Assembly: GCA_951799445.1 (NCBI GenBank) | Contig: OX637293.1 | Coordinates: forward strand, 868,001-932,000 | Source of the DNA: Pseudisothecium myosuroides | Lineage: Eukaryota; Streptophyta; Bryopsida; Hypnales; Lembophyllaceae | Length of the DNA: 64,000 bases | Direction: 5' to 3' | In this document: piece after piece, positions 35,756 to 50,480 of the stretch | Position numbering within the stretch: position 1 is the first letter of the stretch | Layout of the letters: every line of letters begins with the position of its first letter | Notes under the pieces: model-generated | What the model was told of the DNA's origin: nothing | The model's database searches: none | What the model saw: the letters and a program-made list of their open reading frames with translations, nothing else | Position numbers and translations under genes: made by a program

Positions 35756-36078
35756 AAGACTAAATCAAGCTCAAAACAAAATTTGACCATATGGTTATGA
35801 AACTGGTCCATGAGAGGTTAAAGACCTAAGTATTGTGTACATTTTTTAAAATATAATTTAAAATCACTATTTGTAACTGCCCAAAGAAGTGAAGATATTA
35901 AAAGTAGTCAAGTCTTTCTAGGTTTTGCAATACTTATTGGGATCTCATGAAACAAAGTATATGAACTCTACATAAATCTCTAAAAGGCAATTGTTTGTTG
36001 AACAAACAATTGAATTTCTAGTAGGTTCCTATCAATTTTGAATGGATGTTTATGAAATTTTGACAAAAGTTGTGTACA

Positions 36079-36306
36079 TTAACCCATAAACACTGTGGAG
36101 GACATTTTTCGGCCGATGAATGACAAAGAACCTTTCATGCAAGACAAAAGTGTAACTATTCATCTTCCAAATTTTGTGGGAAAAGTGTAGATCATCTATA
36201 GTAGTTTGACTTCCAATGAGTACTTTTGCATTATTTTAATCCAACAATTCACACAATGACAAAACAGATGACTTCCACGGTTATGAGCCCGTCGTTAAAG
36301 GGTTAA
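36079..36306. mobile_element. F2 element (TTAACCC ends), copy 2, 228 bp
   Basis: It starts TTAACCCATAAACACTG and ends CGTTAAAGGGTTAA. It aligns end to end with 22893-23121 with scattered substitutions and is non-coding. F1 family DNA lies on either side. Confidence 0.85.
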
Positions 36307-36899
36307 CAACCGTTGTAAGAAGAAAAAAACCCTGATTAGATGCCCAAGTGAAAAGTTTTGTTGCTTGAAAAAATTTAGGCATTTGGGGCATCTTTGGCTT
36401 AATTCCTCTTCTATTTTTGAAATTTGGCATATATGTGAGGAATGTAACAAACATGATCTAGTGTGCACTTGTAAGAAAATAAAAACTAATTTTAATTCAA
36501 AAATCACACTCCAAGAGGAGTCAAATTTTGTTATCTATGTCAAGAAATTTTAAAAACAAAAACATTTTCTTCTAAATTCAAATGCCTATAATCTTACAAT
36601 ATGTGTAATTCAAAGATTAAAATTTTTTTTTTCCACATATTCAAAATATTTTGGCTCTATGTTTTTACTATTTGGATTTTGGAAAAATAATTTTGTAGTG
36701 TACAAGAAATCATCAAAAAATGGCAAGTGTAATGCAGGAATGCTAGAGCTCTTTGTATAATAGGGTGAGTTAGTGTAAAGTATCTCCCTTATTTGTTTCT
36801 CAAAATTTGCATGAATGTACCTAACAAGATATACTAATGAACGTTGTAAATTCTCACTCGTGTGGAGAAAAAATTTAATCCATGAGCACTTGAAGTTCA

Positions 36900-37135
36900 C
36901 TGAGCATGATAAAGAATAACGTTTTTTTCAAGCTTCAAATGTTATTATCTTGCAATCTGCACAGTCAAATGGCTTAATTTTTTTCCACACGTTGACATAA
37001 TGGTCTACTACACTTTGGTACACCTGAAATTCCAGAAAAAAAGTTCAAGATGACCACATTTTCAAATTGATCAATGCACCAAAAATTAGCAATTTTTGAT
37101 CATGGAAAAACACCCTCCAGCCAATTAGAGGTTAA
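36900..37135 (+). mobile_element. F1 right-end fragment
   Basis: ATGTTATTATCTTGCAATC, then GCACAGTCAAATGG, then TTTTCCACACGTTG follow the F1 order, and the end AATTAGAGGTTAA resembles the degraded F1 tip. The left limit is uncertain and may reach back to 36307. Confidence 0.5.
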
Positions 37136-37807
37136 AATTCTGTAATAATTAAACAAGAATTATGAAAATGCTAGCACCTGTCCAAACCAACAAAAGACCA
37201 AAAGAATCCTCAAAAGCCTTTAGGCATAAAATAGTAACCTTTCTAGTGATTGGAAATTTTGGCACTGAAAAAACTCAACACGAATGGAAATCCCATTCTA
37301 GATTTGAGACATCAAATCTAAACCATTACTAAATATGAGATATGAGATATCTTAAAAAATATCTAAGAATGAAATTGAACGCAATTCGAGATGTCCATAC
37401 TGAACTCTGTAAATCGGAGATGATTATCATTTCAGTTTGGGTCTGCCACCAACCCTAACTTACCAAATGATGCAATCTCCTACCAGGAGAATATGTTGAG
37501 GTGTCTTCTCCAAAACGTGTTGAATAATGGACCTGAATGTGTTAAATAAACCTACAAGCCATTAGCTGCTGCATGCATGGTCAGTTACGCTTGCACTCTA
37601 CTGTACAGTAGTGCATCTCTTGGTACGGTCTCCATTAGGAACACACAAGTACCTTTATTCTAATACAATGCTAATTAAACCACCAATGCTAATTTTATTC
37701 TAGAATAGTTACTTCTGGATAATCACTATACTTGGTTTGCTGACTCGACCACAACCTTGGCTGAATTTCGGTGATGAAATTGAATCCCTGTCAGAGTATG
37801 TAGAGCT
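37136..37807. other. 3' flank of the minus-strand NAC gene
   Basis: It should include the 3' untranslated region. No poly(A) signal could be placed with confidence. Confidence 0.4.
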
Positions 37808-40122
37808 TCAGAAGGGAAACATGGCACCCAGATATTCAGATGTGTCTGTCTTAGAGGAAGATGCACTAGTATTTGAGCTCATGAAGGGTAACTGATCAAC
37901 TATGGAAACAGATGGATCATGTGACATAAGATCAGCTGGACTGAAGCCAGGGGAGGTCATGGTGCCCCTCTGAATGGAGCTGGAAGCTGCAACAAGGCCT
38001 TCAAAGTAAGTGTTAAAACGAGATTGTACCCTGCTTCCATCGAGGGGCAGAACGTGGGTCCAAGGGGAAAGGTCCGGTACTGGTGGTTTTGCTGCTGCTG
38101 CTGCAACTGCGGCGGCATGGTTGAGATGGTGATGGCTCATGAGCTGCGGTGAAGCTGCATCAGCCGAAATGCTATGGTCTTCCCATAACGGGTCCAAGTC
38201 CAGACTCCCACATGGCACAGGAGTCGAGCCTGGCAGAATGAGGCCAGAGTTGTCAATTTCCGGTAGGGATGCCAGTACCTGCCCATCAAACTAATTAGCA
38301 TTGACATAAATGGTCATATTCACTAACATGATCTGTTTCATAGTGCCAAAACTGTGACATTCAAGAGCTCAAGGGCTAGGATTGGTATTGATCTGAGGGT
38401 CAGGTCCAAGCATGTGTCTGGAGAATGAAATTTTCCAATATAAAGAATATGGCAACATAAAATAATTGAGGGGCATGCCCATCCTGCGGCAGGATGATAC
38501 AAAATTTAAAAGCAAACGAATTTTGCTCAGCATGTGAGACAGTAGGTGAGATACAAAAGCTCTACTATGTGACACACCGGGAACTTTCTAGCCTGGATTG
38601 TGAACATTCTGGTGTAAAAGATTTGCATAATTCGTAGTGAATATGACCATTTATGCACAAAACATATGAAATTTTGATAAGCAGTCTTTATTCAGAATCA
38701 TGAGAAGTAGGAACGGAAAGCGCATGCATTCTTACCTCTTCAACGTTGGAACTGTTTATGTCTTTGCCAGACGCTCTTTGTGCACTCGGGTTCTTCTTAA
38801 ATATTCGGCAAAGGACCCAATCATCCAACTGCATATCGGAAAGTTACACAAAACCCTCATATTAGCCTCAGAACAATATTAAAAATCCGCATGTTTGTCA
38901 ATGATACATGTTGCAACATCACCAAGAAAAAACAATTGTGCCGATGATGAAAAAGCAGTCATATTTGTTAAAATAGCGAAATTTCAAGAGATTGGCACTT
39001 CTCCAGGCACCCGTCTGAAACCTGAGATGTATACCAGTCCTAGTTTTTAGAGCTCAGTGAACTGGAATGTCACGATTTTGGCGCTCTGAAATACGCCAAT
39101 TTAACTAATATAACCATGAGCAGGAATCGACTTACTCGCAAGGAGCCTGGCTTTCTGTGAATGCTGCGGGACGCAGGCGAGCAAATGCCGTCTGCCAGGC
39201 GATACTCATGCATGACCCAGGTGGTTTTCACACCCTTGGGTGCTCGGCCTTTGTAAAACACCAATGCTTTCTTCACCCCAATCTTGTGCACTGCCCCTCG
39301 CGAGGTATGCACTGGCCGGTCTGTGCCCGTGGCTTTCCAATATCCCGAAGCTGCCGCGCGATTGGGTCGAGCTCCGTTTGGATACTTCCGGTCTCTTGGA
39401 CTGAAAAAATACCATTCCCCTTCTCCAAAAATCGCCTTCCCTGCAAGTCAAAAGCAGAGCATCAATTGATGTGTATGCACTTTGGTATCCATGAGGATCC
39501 AGCTTAAAGTACCATTACGAAAATTCAAGGAGGGTGAGGATGTCAAAGAATCCATCTCACAGATTCGTCCCATCACCTCGAAAACTGAACATAATCTATA
39601 GAGTCAATGTGTGAACATATATGTAATGGGCCCTTAATAGAGCGGCTGCTCAAGAGACACAGGAGTACAAAATATTGGAAGACTTGAATTTGACATCCAA
39701 GAAAATACCGAAACAAAATCCTTTCAAAACAAAGTCAATTATGCACATCCAAAAACCGAAAGCTTGAGGTAGACTCGGTTGAAATCGTTTGGCATTGAAA
39801 TCAAATCATGAGTAGACTCTCCCGGATTGAAATGAACTGATTCAGTGTACTAATTAACCTTGAAGATCGTAGAAGGTGTTTTATGTTAATTGATGTAGTA
39901 CACAAGATGACGTGCTAGGAGGAGTGTGAGCGCACCTGGAAGGTCCCAGGGGTCAAATTTATAGAGGTCGAGCTCAGTGATGACCGGGATAGAGAACATA
40001 TCTGATTCGGCCTTCCGCCAAAGATAATGCAGCACCAGCTCCTCGTCAGTAGGATGGAACCTGAAACCTGGTGGCAATTCTATCTGTGATAATGGTACAA
40101 TCGATGAGGATGCCATGATCAT
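37808..40122 (-). CDS. NAC-domain transcription factor, stress-type ATAF/NAP-like (351 aa, 4 exons)
   Basis: A nuclear DNA-binding regulator of the group that includes ATAF1/2 and NAP, known for stress, ABA and senescence responses. Exons in transcript order: 40122-39936, 39440-39136, 38828-38736, 38278-37808; all introns are GT-AG and the total (1056 bp) keeps frame. The NAC domain is about residues 16-176: [20 protein letters not shown] (A), [16 protein letters not shown] (B), [19 protein letters not shown] then [11 protein letters not shown] (C), [17 protein letters not shown] then [10 protein letters not shown] (D), [12 protein letters not shown] (E). [10 protein letters not shown] and [15 protein letters not shown] are diagnostic of the stress group and differ from the NAC gene at 25191. 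The tail of 175 residues has a His- and Ala-rich patch and ends EYLGAMFPF. The start is the first of two close Mets (MIMASSS); the second (40116) is equally possible. The introns after exons 2 and 3 each carry a MITE. The subgroup is likely; the exact role is inferred. Confidence 0.93.
38303..38480. mobile_element. Family G-type MITE remnant inside the last intron of the NAC gene
   Basis: The sequence GTGCCAAAACTGTGACATTC, then GATTGGTATTGATCTGAGGG matches, in the same order, blocks of the copies at 46205-46370 and 38958-39113. The ends are degraded. It takes up over a third of the 457-bp intron 38279-38735. Confidence 0.55.
38958..39113 (-). mobile_element. Family G-type MITE inside the second intron of the NAC gene
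   Basis: On the minus strand it reads TTAGTTAAATTGGCGTATTT, then CCAAAATCGTGACATTCC, then GGACTGGTATACATCTCAGG, and the far end is TTGTTAAAATAGCGAAATTT in inverted sense. It fills about half of the 307-bp intron 38829-39135 without touching the splice sites. Its closest match in the window is in the intron of the neighbouring hydratase gene. Confidence 0.7.
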
Positions 40123-43100
40123 CCTTTTCTAGCTGAGTCTCGTAATCAAAATCCTGCTTACTACCTTGACGTGTAGACAAATACTGCCAAAACAAAACTT
40201 ATCTAGGCAATTAGTGCATAAGAGATGACTAAACGGATTAAAAGTAGGGGCTAGCGCTATATCGGATGGTTCTGACAACATTTGAGTAGGTAAGAGGATG
40301 ACAACTTGGCTAATAAGACTAACGAGGGAAATATGCCCAACTTGATTTGATCGTCATGAGTATGAATAACACCAATGACCATATACTCATCTTGCACCAT
40401 TGAAAAATCCTGGATCACTCCTATCTCCAGCACAACATGAAATCTCGAATGGAGTTACTTAGGAAGACTTCAAGCAACCACCACGAATAGATGTTTGCTT
40501 AGAATCTTCGCTTTCTTCCTCCAAGGGTCTTGCGTTCCTGCTACATTGCAGTATCCCACGACTTCTCAGGTATTGCTTCAGATCCAGATACTTTCAAATG
40601 CCTCTCAAATTGCTTCAGCGCTACTGTTCCAGCTCTCCTCGAAATACTGGCATGTTCCTGCTTGTGAATATACATGTCACCAGATTTAGTTTGAAATCAG
40701 TCTAAGCTATAATCTCAAGACTGATTTCAAATAATCAGTGAGCATCTTGAAGTGACAGTGAGAATGTAGTCATCTCTTGCACCTCAAACCAGTCAGCATG
40801 TAGCACAAATTAGAAAGATGGAAACTCAGAGCCAACATCTAGTATACCGTATCCCTCATAAATCGCTATCATAGAAGAATTTTGATGCGCATACTACAAA
40901 ATCCTAAATAATTAAATCGGTGCTGGACACGTGATATGTTAACCTGGATACAATTTGGCACGTCTCGCAGCCAGAGTAGGCTGAGAACAGAACCTGAAAA
41001 GCCAACCTAAGTCTTCAGACCTGTGCTGAATTCTAACTGCAGATAAAGGGAGAAATAAGTTGAGCTGCAGCTTGAAGCTCATGTGCACCAACACATATGG
41101 ACTAGAGGAAGAAGCCAGACGTGTTAATGTTAAGCACAGCTTTGTAGAATGGTCTGGTGCTCTTGGCGTCGTCATGGGCCCATCTCTCTAAGAGATGAGC
41201 TTCACGTACGGGTCATTGCTCTTTAATGGCTGGTGATAAGCTGGACCAAATGATGCAAAGAGCAATGGCGGTCGGTTTTCAAGGGAAAGCCAAGCTGTGC
41301 ACCCCCCCGTCATGACCACATATTGATCGATTGACGGAAAAGGTTTCAGACGAGCACAAGTAAATTCATCGCCAAATTTCAATTCCAGGATATTAAGACT
41401 TTTGATTAAGGAACAGGTTTTAGGGGTAGTGATTCGTTACTTCTCTCAATGCTGGCCAAGATAAGGACTCAAATTCTCCCTTCAGTGAGTTCAGTCCCTG
41501 CATACAAACATAGGAAACTTCTCGTCATGAATAAGGGAACAGGGTATAATTACAAACATGCAAATCCTGACATAATCTCAAATGAAGCCCTGTAATGAAA
41601 ATCAAAAGCTGGTCAACTCGTGAGTCTGATGAGGACGTACTACACGTGAGTGGTAAGATAAGATTAGGTACCAACCATATTGCGACTGCCCCACGTCAAA
41701 CGCCTTGGGCTCTAAATCATGTAGTGTCCTTGAGCCACGACCAGGCCTGAACTTTCTTTGGGCGGACAGCCAGGCCACTTCACTTCTTCCCCCAAAGACC
41801 CGGAGATTCCTACGGAGTCACTTATTATCGTGCCGTAGCATAACCCCTTGAATGTCCTCGACGGTGGATGAGGATACACGGAGCATTCAGGTACAACTCC
41901 TTTGATTAAGGATGTCACCGGATTCAGGGAAAGTGGGGCCAAACTGTAATGACGTATAATTTCAATCAGCTCTCTGGATCACACAAGAGACTTTGATCGT
42001 ACATTACAAGTAGTGCCAGCGGCGAGTAGGCAACTCTCGTTGCCAGCACAGCAGGACCCAAAGTGTCTGAGATCTTATTTCATGACAGTAGAGTTCAAGA
42101 ATCTAGTGCTGCACACTAGTTTGACAGTTGACAAACTAATTTAATCAACACTGACTGACTTGATTACTTACTGATAAATGCATTTGCAGCTCACGGTACC
42201 TTCGCGCAATCAACTTCCCCAATGCGCTCTTTCAGGAAGCCCAGTGTGGTAGTAGGTTGGGATCAACACCTAGATGTACATGTATATAAACAAGGCAGTT
42301 AGTAGTCAGTTTGAGCTATGGGGATCCAGAATCCCTCAAACTACACGTGAGCTTCTAACGCAGAAGCGTTTAGCATTTTTGCAGCACTTCCTCATATAAA
42401 GCATACCTGAAATAATAAATCATAGCTGAAAAGAAACCAAAATATTACCTACAGGAGGAGCAGAACTTTCTAGTTACGAGTTGAATCAACCAGCATGACG
42501 CCGTTCTCTTCGATGGTGCAAGGTACATCTTTATGAGCGGTTATGATCATGAAGGTTGCTTCTTAACTGGGTGGTATTCACAAGCTGCCCACATGGCTCA
42601 TCTAGCTAAGACTCACCAGCCATGAAGTCTGCGAAAATGCGGCGGTCAATGGACTGTGATTTTTCAACCTTGGCCCCAAGTACTGTACGAATCGAATATG
42701 AGCTCCAAGAAAGGACAATTGCGTTGAAACGGGTCAGCAAGGTGACAATTTGAGCCACAACCTGGAACTGAACCACAGGTAGGTGCCTTTACATGCAAGA
42801 TTGCTATGCAGTATAGCTGATGATACTATAAGGTGCATCAACACAGAAATTATGAATAATTACAATGCTCGAGTAGTGACTATCAAAAGACACTTACACT
42901 ACTGCCACGTCTGGACGTGTTAGGTTTACGGACATGACTAGATTTGAAGAGCTGACCGATCAAGGGACAGGCACAAGCAAGTAACTTACACTCAAACCCG
43001 GGGAGGCTAAGTGTACTTCAATTAGCAATCTCATGCATGTTCACAACTTGGCACGTGGAAGTTGTCCAATCAGATGTATACACATCACAGATTCTGAGGA

Positions 43101-44427
43101 TAAACAGGGAGTGCGAAATAACAGACTCTCATTAGAGAGGGTTGAGTGCATATGAGTACTTACAACATTGTGTAAATCCAGTGACCAAAATTACAGCACC
43201 AACTAGTACATTCGCCTCCATGCAGTTTCATGAAGATCACCATTCCTGGATCTATTACTTGCACCCGGTCTGTATGGCAATCTGACCTACGTTGACCAGG
43301 TGCTGAAACAATTCTGTAATGAGCAGGCTCGTTAGCATCCGTTAGGCAAGTGAGAGACTCTTGATCTTCGTTTGTTTCACAAGATCATAAAATCTCAACA
43401 TCAAAAGCACAGGGTTTCCATCTATCACACCATGCAAAAAAAAATCATACGGGATAATCAAGCGAAATACATAATGCAATTCTTAGGTAACAAGAATCAA
43501 CCTGATTCAGTGATTCATGCAATGAAAGAAGGGGATCTTACTAACGCACAAGTGACAGTACAAAAAAACCACCCACATCTCCAAGGCGGCGAGTAAATGA
43601 ATCTTTTGTGATTGACAGTGACAAGATAACGAGGAGAGGGTTACTCAGCTACCAGAATTTTTCGTTTATCCGGTACGAGAATGTTCAATCCGGTTAGACT
43701 ATATACTCCAGTCGCGCAGATTCCAACTCATCATGCCCGCAACACAGAAACAGGCATCCCTGAAATGAAATGCAACAATATAACCTAGGACGCAAGTATT
43801 AATGATTTGCTTGAAAAAATTATTTACATGAAATTCCAAATACTCCGTACCTCTTTGCAGCAAAGAACCTTACAGCTCAATTATTTTAAATGCTGCAGTG
43901 CAAGAGGTATCAGATACAATTCAGTGTGATGATACCATTCTCATCTCACCATTGGCCTCAGCAATTTTGTGGTCAAACAGAGAAAATAATCCGGTTGACA
44001 TATGAATAATGAACTAACTAATAGAAATGTCCACAAATAAAAAATCTAGAGCTACGCATTTACTGTTTTTACAACAGCGTGGAGGACAATAGTAGCCGAG
44101 GACTTTCATCCTAAGGCCTGACTCCAAAAAGATGAGGAACAAGAGCCACGATTGATTAAGTCAGCGTCGCCAACTTGTATACCTACATCTTATCTCATGT
44201 TAATTACTCGAGAGTACAGGACTTTTCTATACAAAAATCAAAAGTTGGGAAGTTTCTCGATGACGTAAAATTGAAAATGTAGAACGCTTCACTACTCGGC
44301 CAAAGGCACCATGCCCACATTGAGAAATAGCCTCCAGAGGGATTTCACAACTTCCATGGTCACATACCTCGTATCTTGAACACGAGTCATGAAGGTACCG
44401 CCAGCTGACAATCCATTTCCAAGTTAT
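40123..44427. other. 4.3-kb non-coding stretch between two minus-strand genes
   Basis: It holds the promoter and leader of the NAC gene (40122) at one side and the 3' end of the hydratase (44428) at the other. Composition is more balanced than in the repeat deserts and I detect no F1, F2 or G elements. Minus-strand ORFs of 64-78 codons (41382-41188, 41175-40939, 41942-41712) have no domain and no splice pattern joining them. Possible explanations are a distal promoter, leader introns or a non-coding transcript; none can be shown here. Confidence 0.45.
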
Positions 44428-47545
<3,118 letters not shown>

Positions 47546-47783
47546 AGCTTACCAAGGGCAAATTGAAGGAAGATGAACATCAATCAATTGAGAACGGGCG
47601 CATGAGGTTTTTTAGATTTCGTGTGTCGTCTGAAATTCGAATTTGGAACACTCTGCACAGGGGATTGCAAATGCTTGCACGCTCTGCAAAACAGTCATCG
47701 AGCTTATCGACTGAGCTGGCTCCCCCTCGGCACAAGGAGGGAGGCGTTTGCGCTTGCAGTCTGGAATCGAAAGCAGACAGCGT

Positions 47784-47841
47784 TCGCGCAGTGTGAATGG
47801 GGAGTTTGGTTTGGCCTGGATCGCGCAGTGTGAATGGGGAG
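47784..47841. repeat. 37-bp tandem duplication upstream of the hydratase gene
   Basis: TCGCGCAGTGTGAATGGGGA occurs at 47784 and again at 47821, so the unit is 37 bp. It lies 240-300 bp upstream of the start codon, between the gene and a candidate TATA box. Confidence 0.8.
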
Positions 47842-47905
47842 CGTAAATTTTTCGGGACTTTTACAGATTGCTCATGTGGCGATCAATTGCAAGAGGAAGA
47901 CGCCT

Positions 47906-47917
47906 ATTTTATATTCT
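47906..47917 (-). promoter_or_regulatory. Candidate TATA box of the hydratase gene
   Basis: On the minus strand the sequence reads GAATATAAAATA, about 360 bp upstream of the ATG at 47545. A start near 47880 would give a leader of about 330 bases. Placement rests on the motif alone. Confidence 0.35.
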
Positions 47918-48389
47918 AGGGTAGGGTGTGCTAACATTGTCCGTGGTCTAAAGTTTTGAGGCATGCAACCCTTCTGAAAATGCAAATCAATGTATTAGAA
48001 GGGCCCTTTATGAACTCACTACTTTATTTTTAATTATATTGATCCATTTGGATTACAAAAAGAGTGTACTGTAATAAGAAGGATTTAAGAAGGATTTAGA
48101 AATCTCCAACTTTGGTTTGGATGGAATTGGCAAAATTTTGAAAATAAAGTTGAAAATTCCCAAATCCGCATTATTAATGCTTGTGCTAAGTCATCTTTGT
48201 GAAAAATTGCCAAATAAATTAACCTTGATAAAGAATGTGCTTGCGGGAACAACTAAAGGGCATTGGTGGTTTTGATGATTGGTGGTAACACAAGCAGCCT
48301 TTACTGAAGGCTTTTGAGGGAATTTTGCCAAAAAGAACTTACTCCAACCTGTAGGACAATAGTCAAGGTCTTTTTTGGCAAATTCTCAA
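47918..48389. other. Intergenic DNA
   Basis: Nothing recognised. Confidence 0.5.
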
Positions 48390-49340
48390 TTGACCTTTAA
48401 AGTCTCAAAATCCCTCTAGGGGACTCTTAGGATTTTGGATAGGCTTATGCAACCTCAATTTTTGACATAATTTTTTGGAACTTTAATTGAAAATAGGACA
48501 TCACATTAGCTTTTTAGAAATATAATTTTTATTTGAGTAGGTTCCTAGAAGCAAAAAATCCAAAAAAAGTAGTTCAATAAGTCCAAGTACTTTTTTGGAA
48601 CCTAAGTCCAAAAACTATTTCATTGGGCAGTATAAAAAAATCACAAAAAATTGAATTCTTTTAAATTTAAATTTATTTTCTAATGATTATAATTTTTCTA
48701 CATGTGAAGCTTTGATTCATTCCATTTGGATTAGTAATGTGAAAGTTATGGGACTTTTTGTTTTACGGGCAATCATTCCATTATCCTAAAAAAACAACTT
48801 ATAGGTTTCATTTTTGAACTCAATTTTCACTATTTCGTATAAAAGAAAAGCTCCACATAGTTGATATTGCTTTCTAAAATAATCTCAGCATTGGATTTAG
48901 GTTATTCAATTCCATCTTAGAACTATTAACAATTTATTTTTTCCTTTAATTTCCTACCTACTTCTACTTAACAATTTTCTTAAGAATGAAAATCAAGTTT
49001 GCTTTTTTTGAATTTTTTTCCCTTGATTCTCAATTCAACTTTTCAACATAAAAAAATTAGAAATTCAAATTGGTAGTCTAAAGATTTTAAGTCAAGAGGA
49101 TTCCAAGCCAAAAAACTAATTGAGCAAGGTGCATAAAAATTTGTTTATCTTCACTTTAAATGCAAATATCTTACAATTTACTAGGTCAAATTTTTTGAAT
49201 TTTTTTTTCACACATTTTTATAATATTATAGGGCAAGATCCCACAATTGGATATGAAAAAACAATTTTAAAACTTTTTGCTCTTTGCAATAGAAATGGCA
49301 GTTTTTGATGGAAAAAAGGCCTTGGGACTTTAGGGGTTAA
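48390..49340 (+). mobile_element. F1 element, diverged, about 951 bp
   Basis: The left end TTGACCTTTAAAGTC is a mutated F1 tip; the right end GGGACTTTAGGGGTTAA is intact (TTAA at 49337). The interior follows F1 order: TTTTGGATAGGCTTATG, ATTAGCTTTTTAGAAATATA, GTGAAGCTTTGATTCATTCC and GAAATGGCAGTTTTTGATGG. Confidence 0.8.
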
Positions 49341-50100
49341 TTGTTACAATTTTTTGGGATGATTTATGAAAAAATGAATGAATGACTTGTTTGATCTACA
49401 AAAAAACTCCCTATCAAAGGAAATTACATAGAATTCCCCTTATTCAAAGAATTCTTCCATAATTCTTGAAAATAACTCATTCCAAGAAGATTATGCAATT
49501 TATAATGAATCTTGACATGAATACCAATTTGTATGGCAAGTCTTTACGGGTTTAAGGTTTACACTATCTAGTTGTACTTTCCGTCCTTGTTGCCACGTAC
49601 TTTACCACAAGTCCACAACCGCTTACTAAGGGCCGCTTTATATGTACCATGGTGAAAAAGTGCATTGGTCAAGAAGTGTAGGAAAATGGGGCAATATAAT
49701 TGGAGCAAATTTTGTTCTTCATGAGATTGGGTTTACACTACAGCCAAGACTTGTTAGGTAGAGAATTTCAAGCATAGATGAAAAAATGACATGACTATCT
49801 ATGTCGCAACACTTTTTGTAAAAGGAATTCTCCGGAGGTCAAGTTTCTTGGACAACCTCAAACCCCTAGACAAGAAACTTGGCCTCTAGAGAACTGCAAC
49901 TTCATTTATTGTCTTTTCATTGTGGCATATCTCGACCGTGCAATTTAGGGATTCTTTTATTTCAAATAGTTGATTAGTTGGCTCTTTGTCTTTTCTCCAC
50001 CATAGCATAAAGCTAAAACCCTCTTCTTGGTGAAGTTGTCTGGTGGACTTCAATTTGTAAAGTTGTCCGGAAATTGACTAAACTCCAATCCATTTGTGAG
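49341..50100. other. AT-rich intergenic DNA
   Basis: A short inverted pair (CAAGTTTCTTGGACA near 49849 and CAAGAAACTTGGCC near 49879) is present; otherwise nothing. Confidence 0.5.
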
Positions 50101-50480
50101 CAACGCTAGCATGTGAGCCTAGGATCTTGAGCTTACAAGCCTTGAGCCTAGGTGTAAGTAGGTACTCTACAACTATTGAAAGTGTCTATAATATACATCC
50201 TTATAATTTAAGTATCCTTTAACTATGGAAGGTGCTTATAATATGGGTACCTATAATATAAACATTCTATAACCATAGAAGGTGCTTATAATATAGGTAC
50301 CTACACCATAGACACCTATAATATAAACATCCTATAACCATAGAAGGTGCTTATAACATAGGTACCTACAACATAGACACCTATAATTATAAAAGGTGCT
50401 CATAATATAGGTACCTACAACATAAGAGCCTAGGCTCTTAGGCTCATGAGCTCAAGATCCTAAGCTCACGTACTAGCAAC
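50101..50480. mobile_element. Mutator-like MITE with internal repeat expansion (relative of 20899-21153)
   Basis: Inverted ends of about 35 bp: CTAGCATGTGAGCCTAGGAT on the left, and on the right (reversed) CTAGTACGTGAGCTTAGGAT, both continuing CTTGAGCT. Between them lie repeated units reading AAGGTGCTTATAATATAGG, TACCTACAACATAGACACC and CTATAACCATAG. No convincing target duplication is seen. It carries no ORF. Confidence 0.8.
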
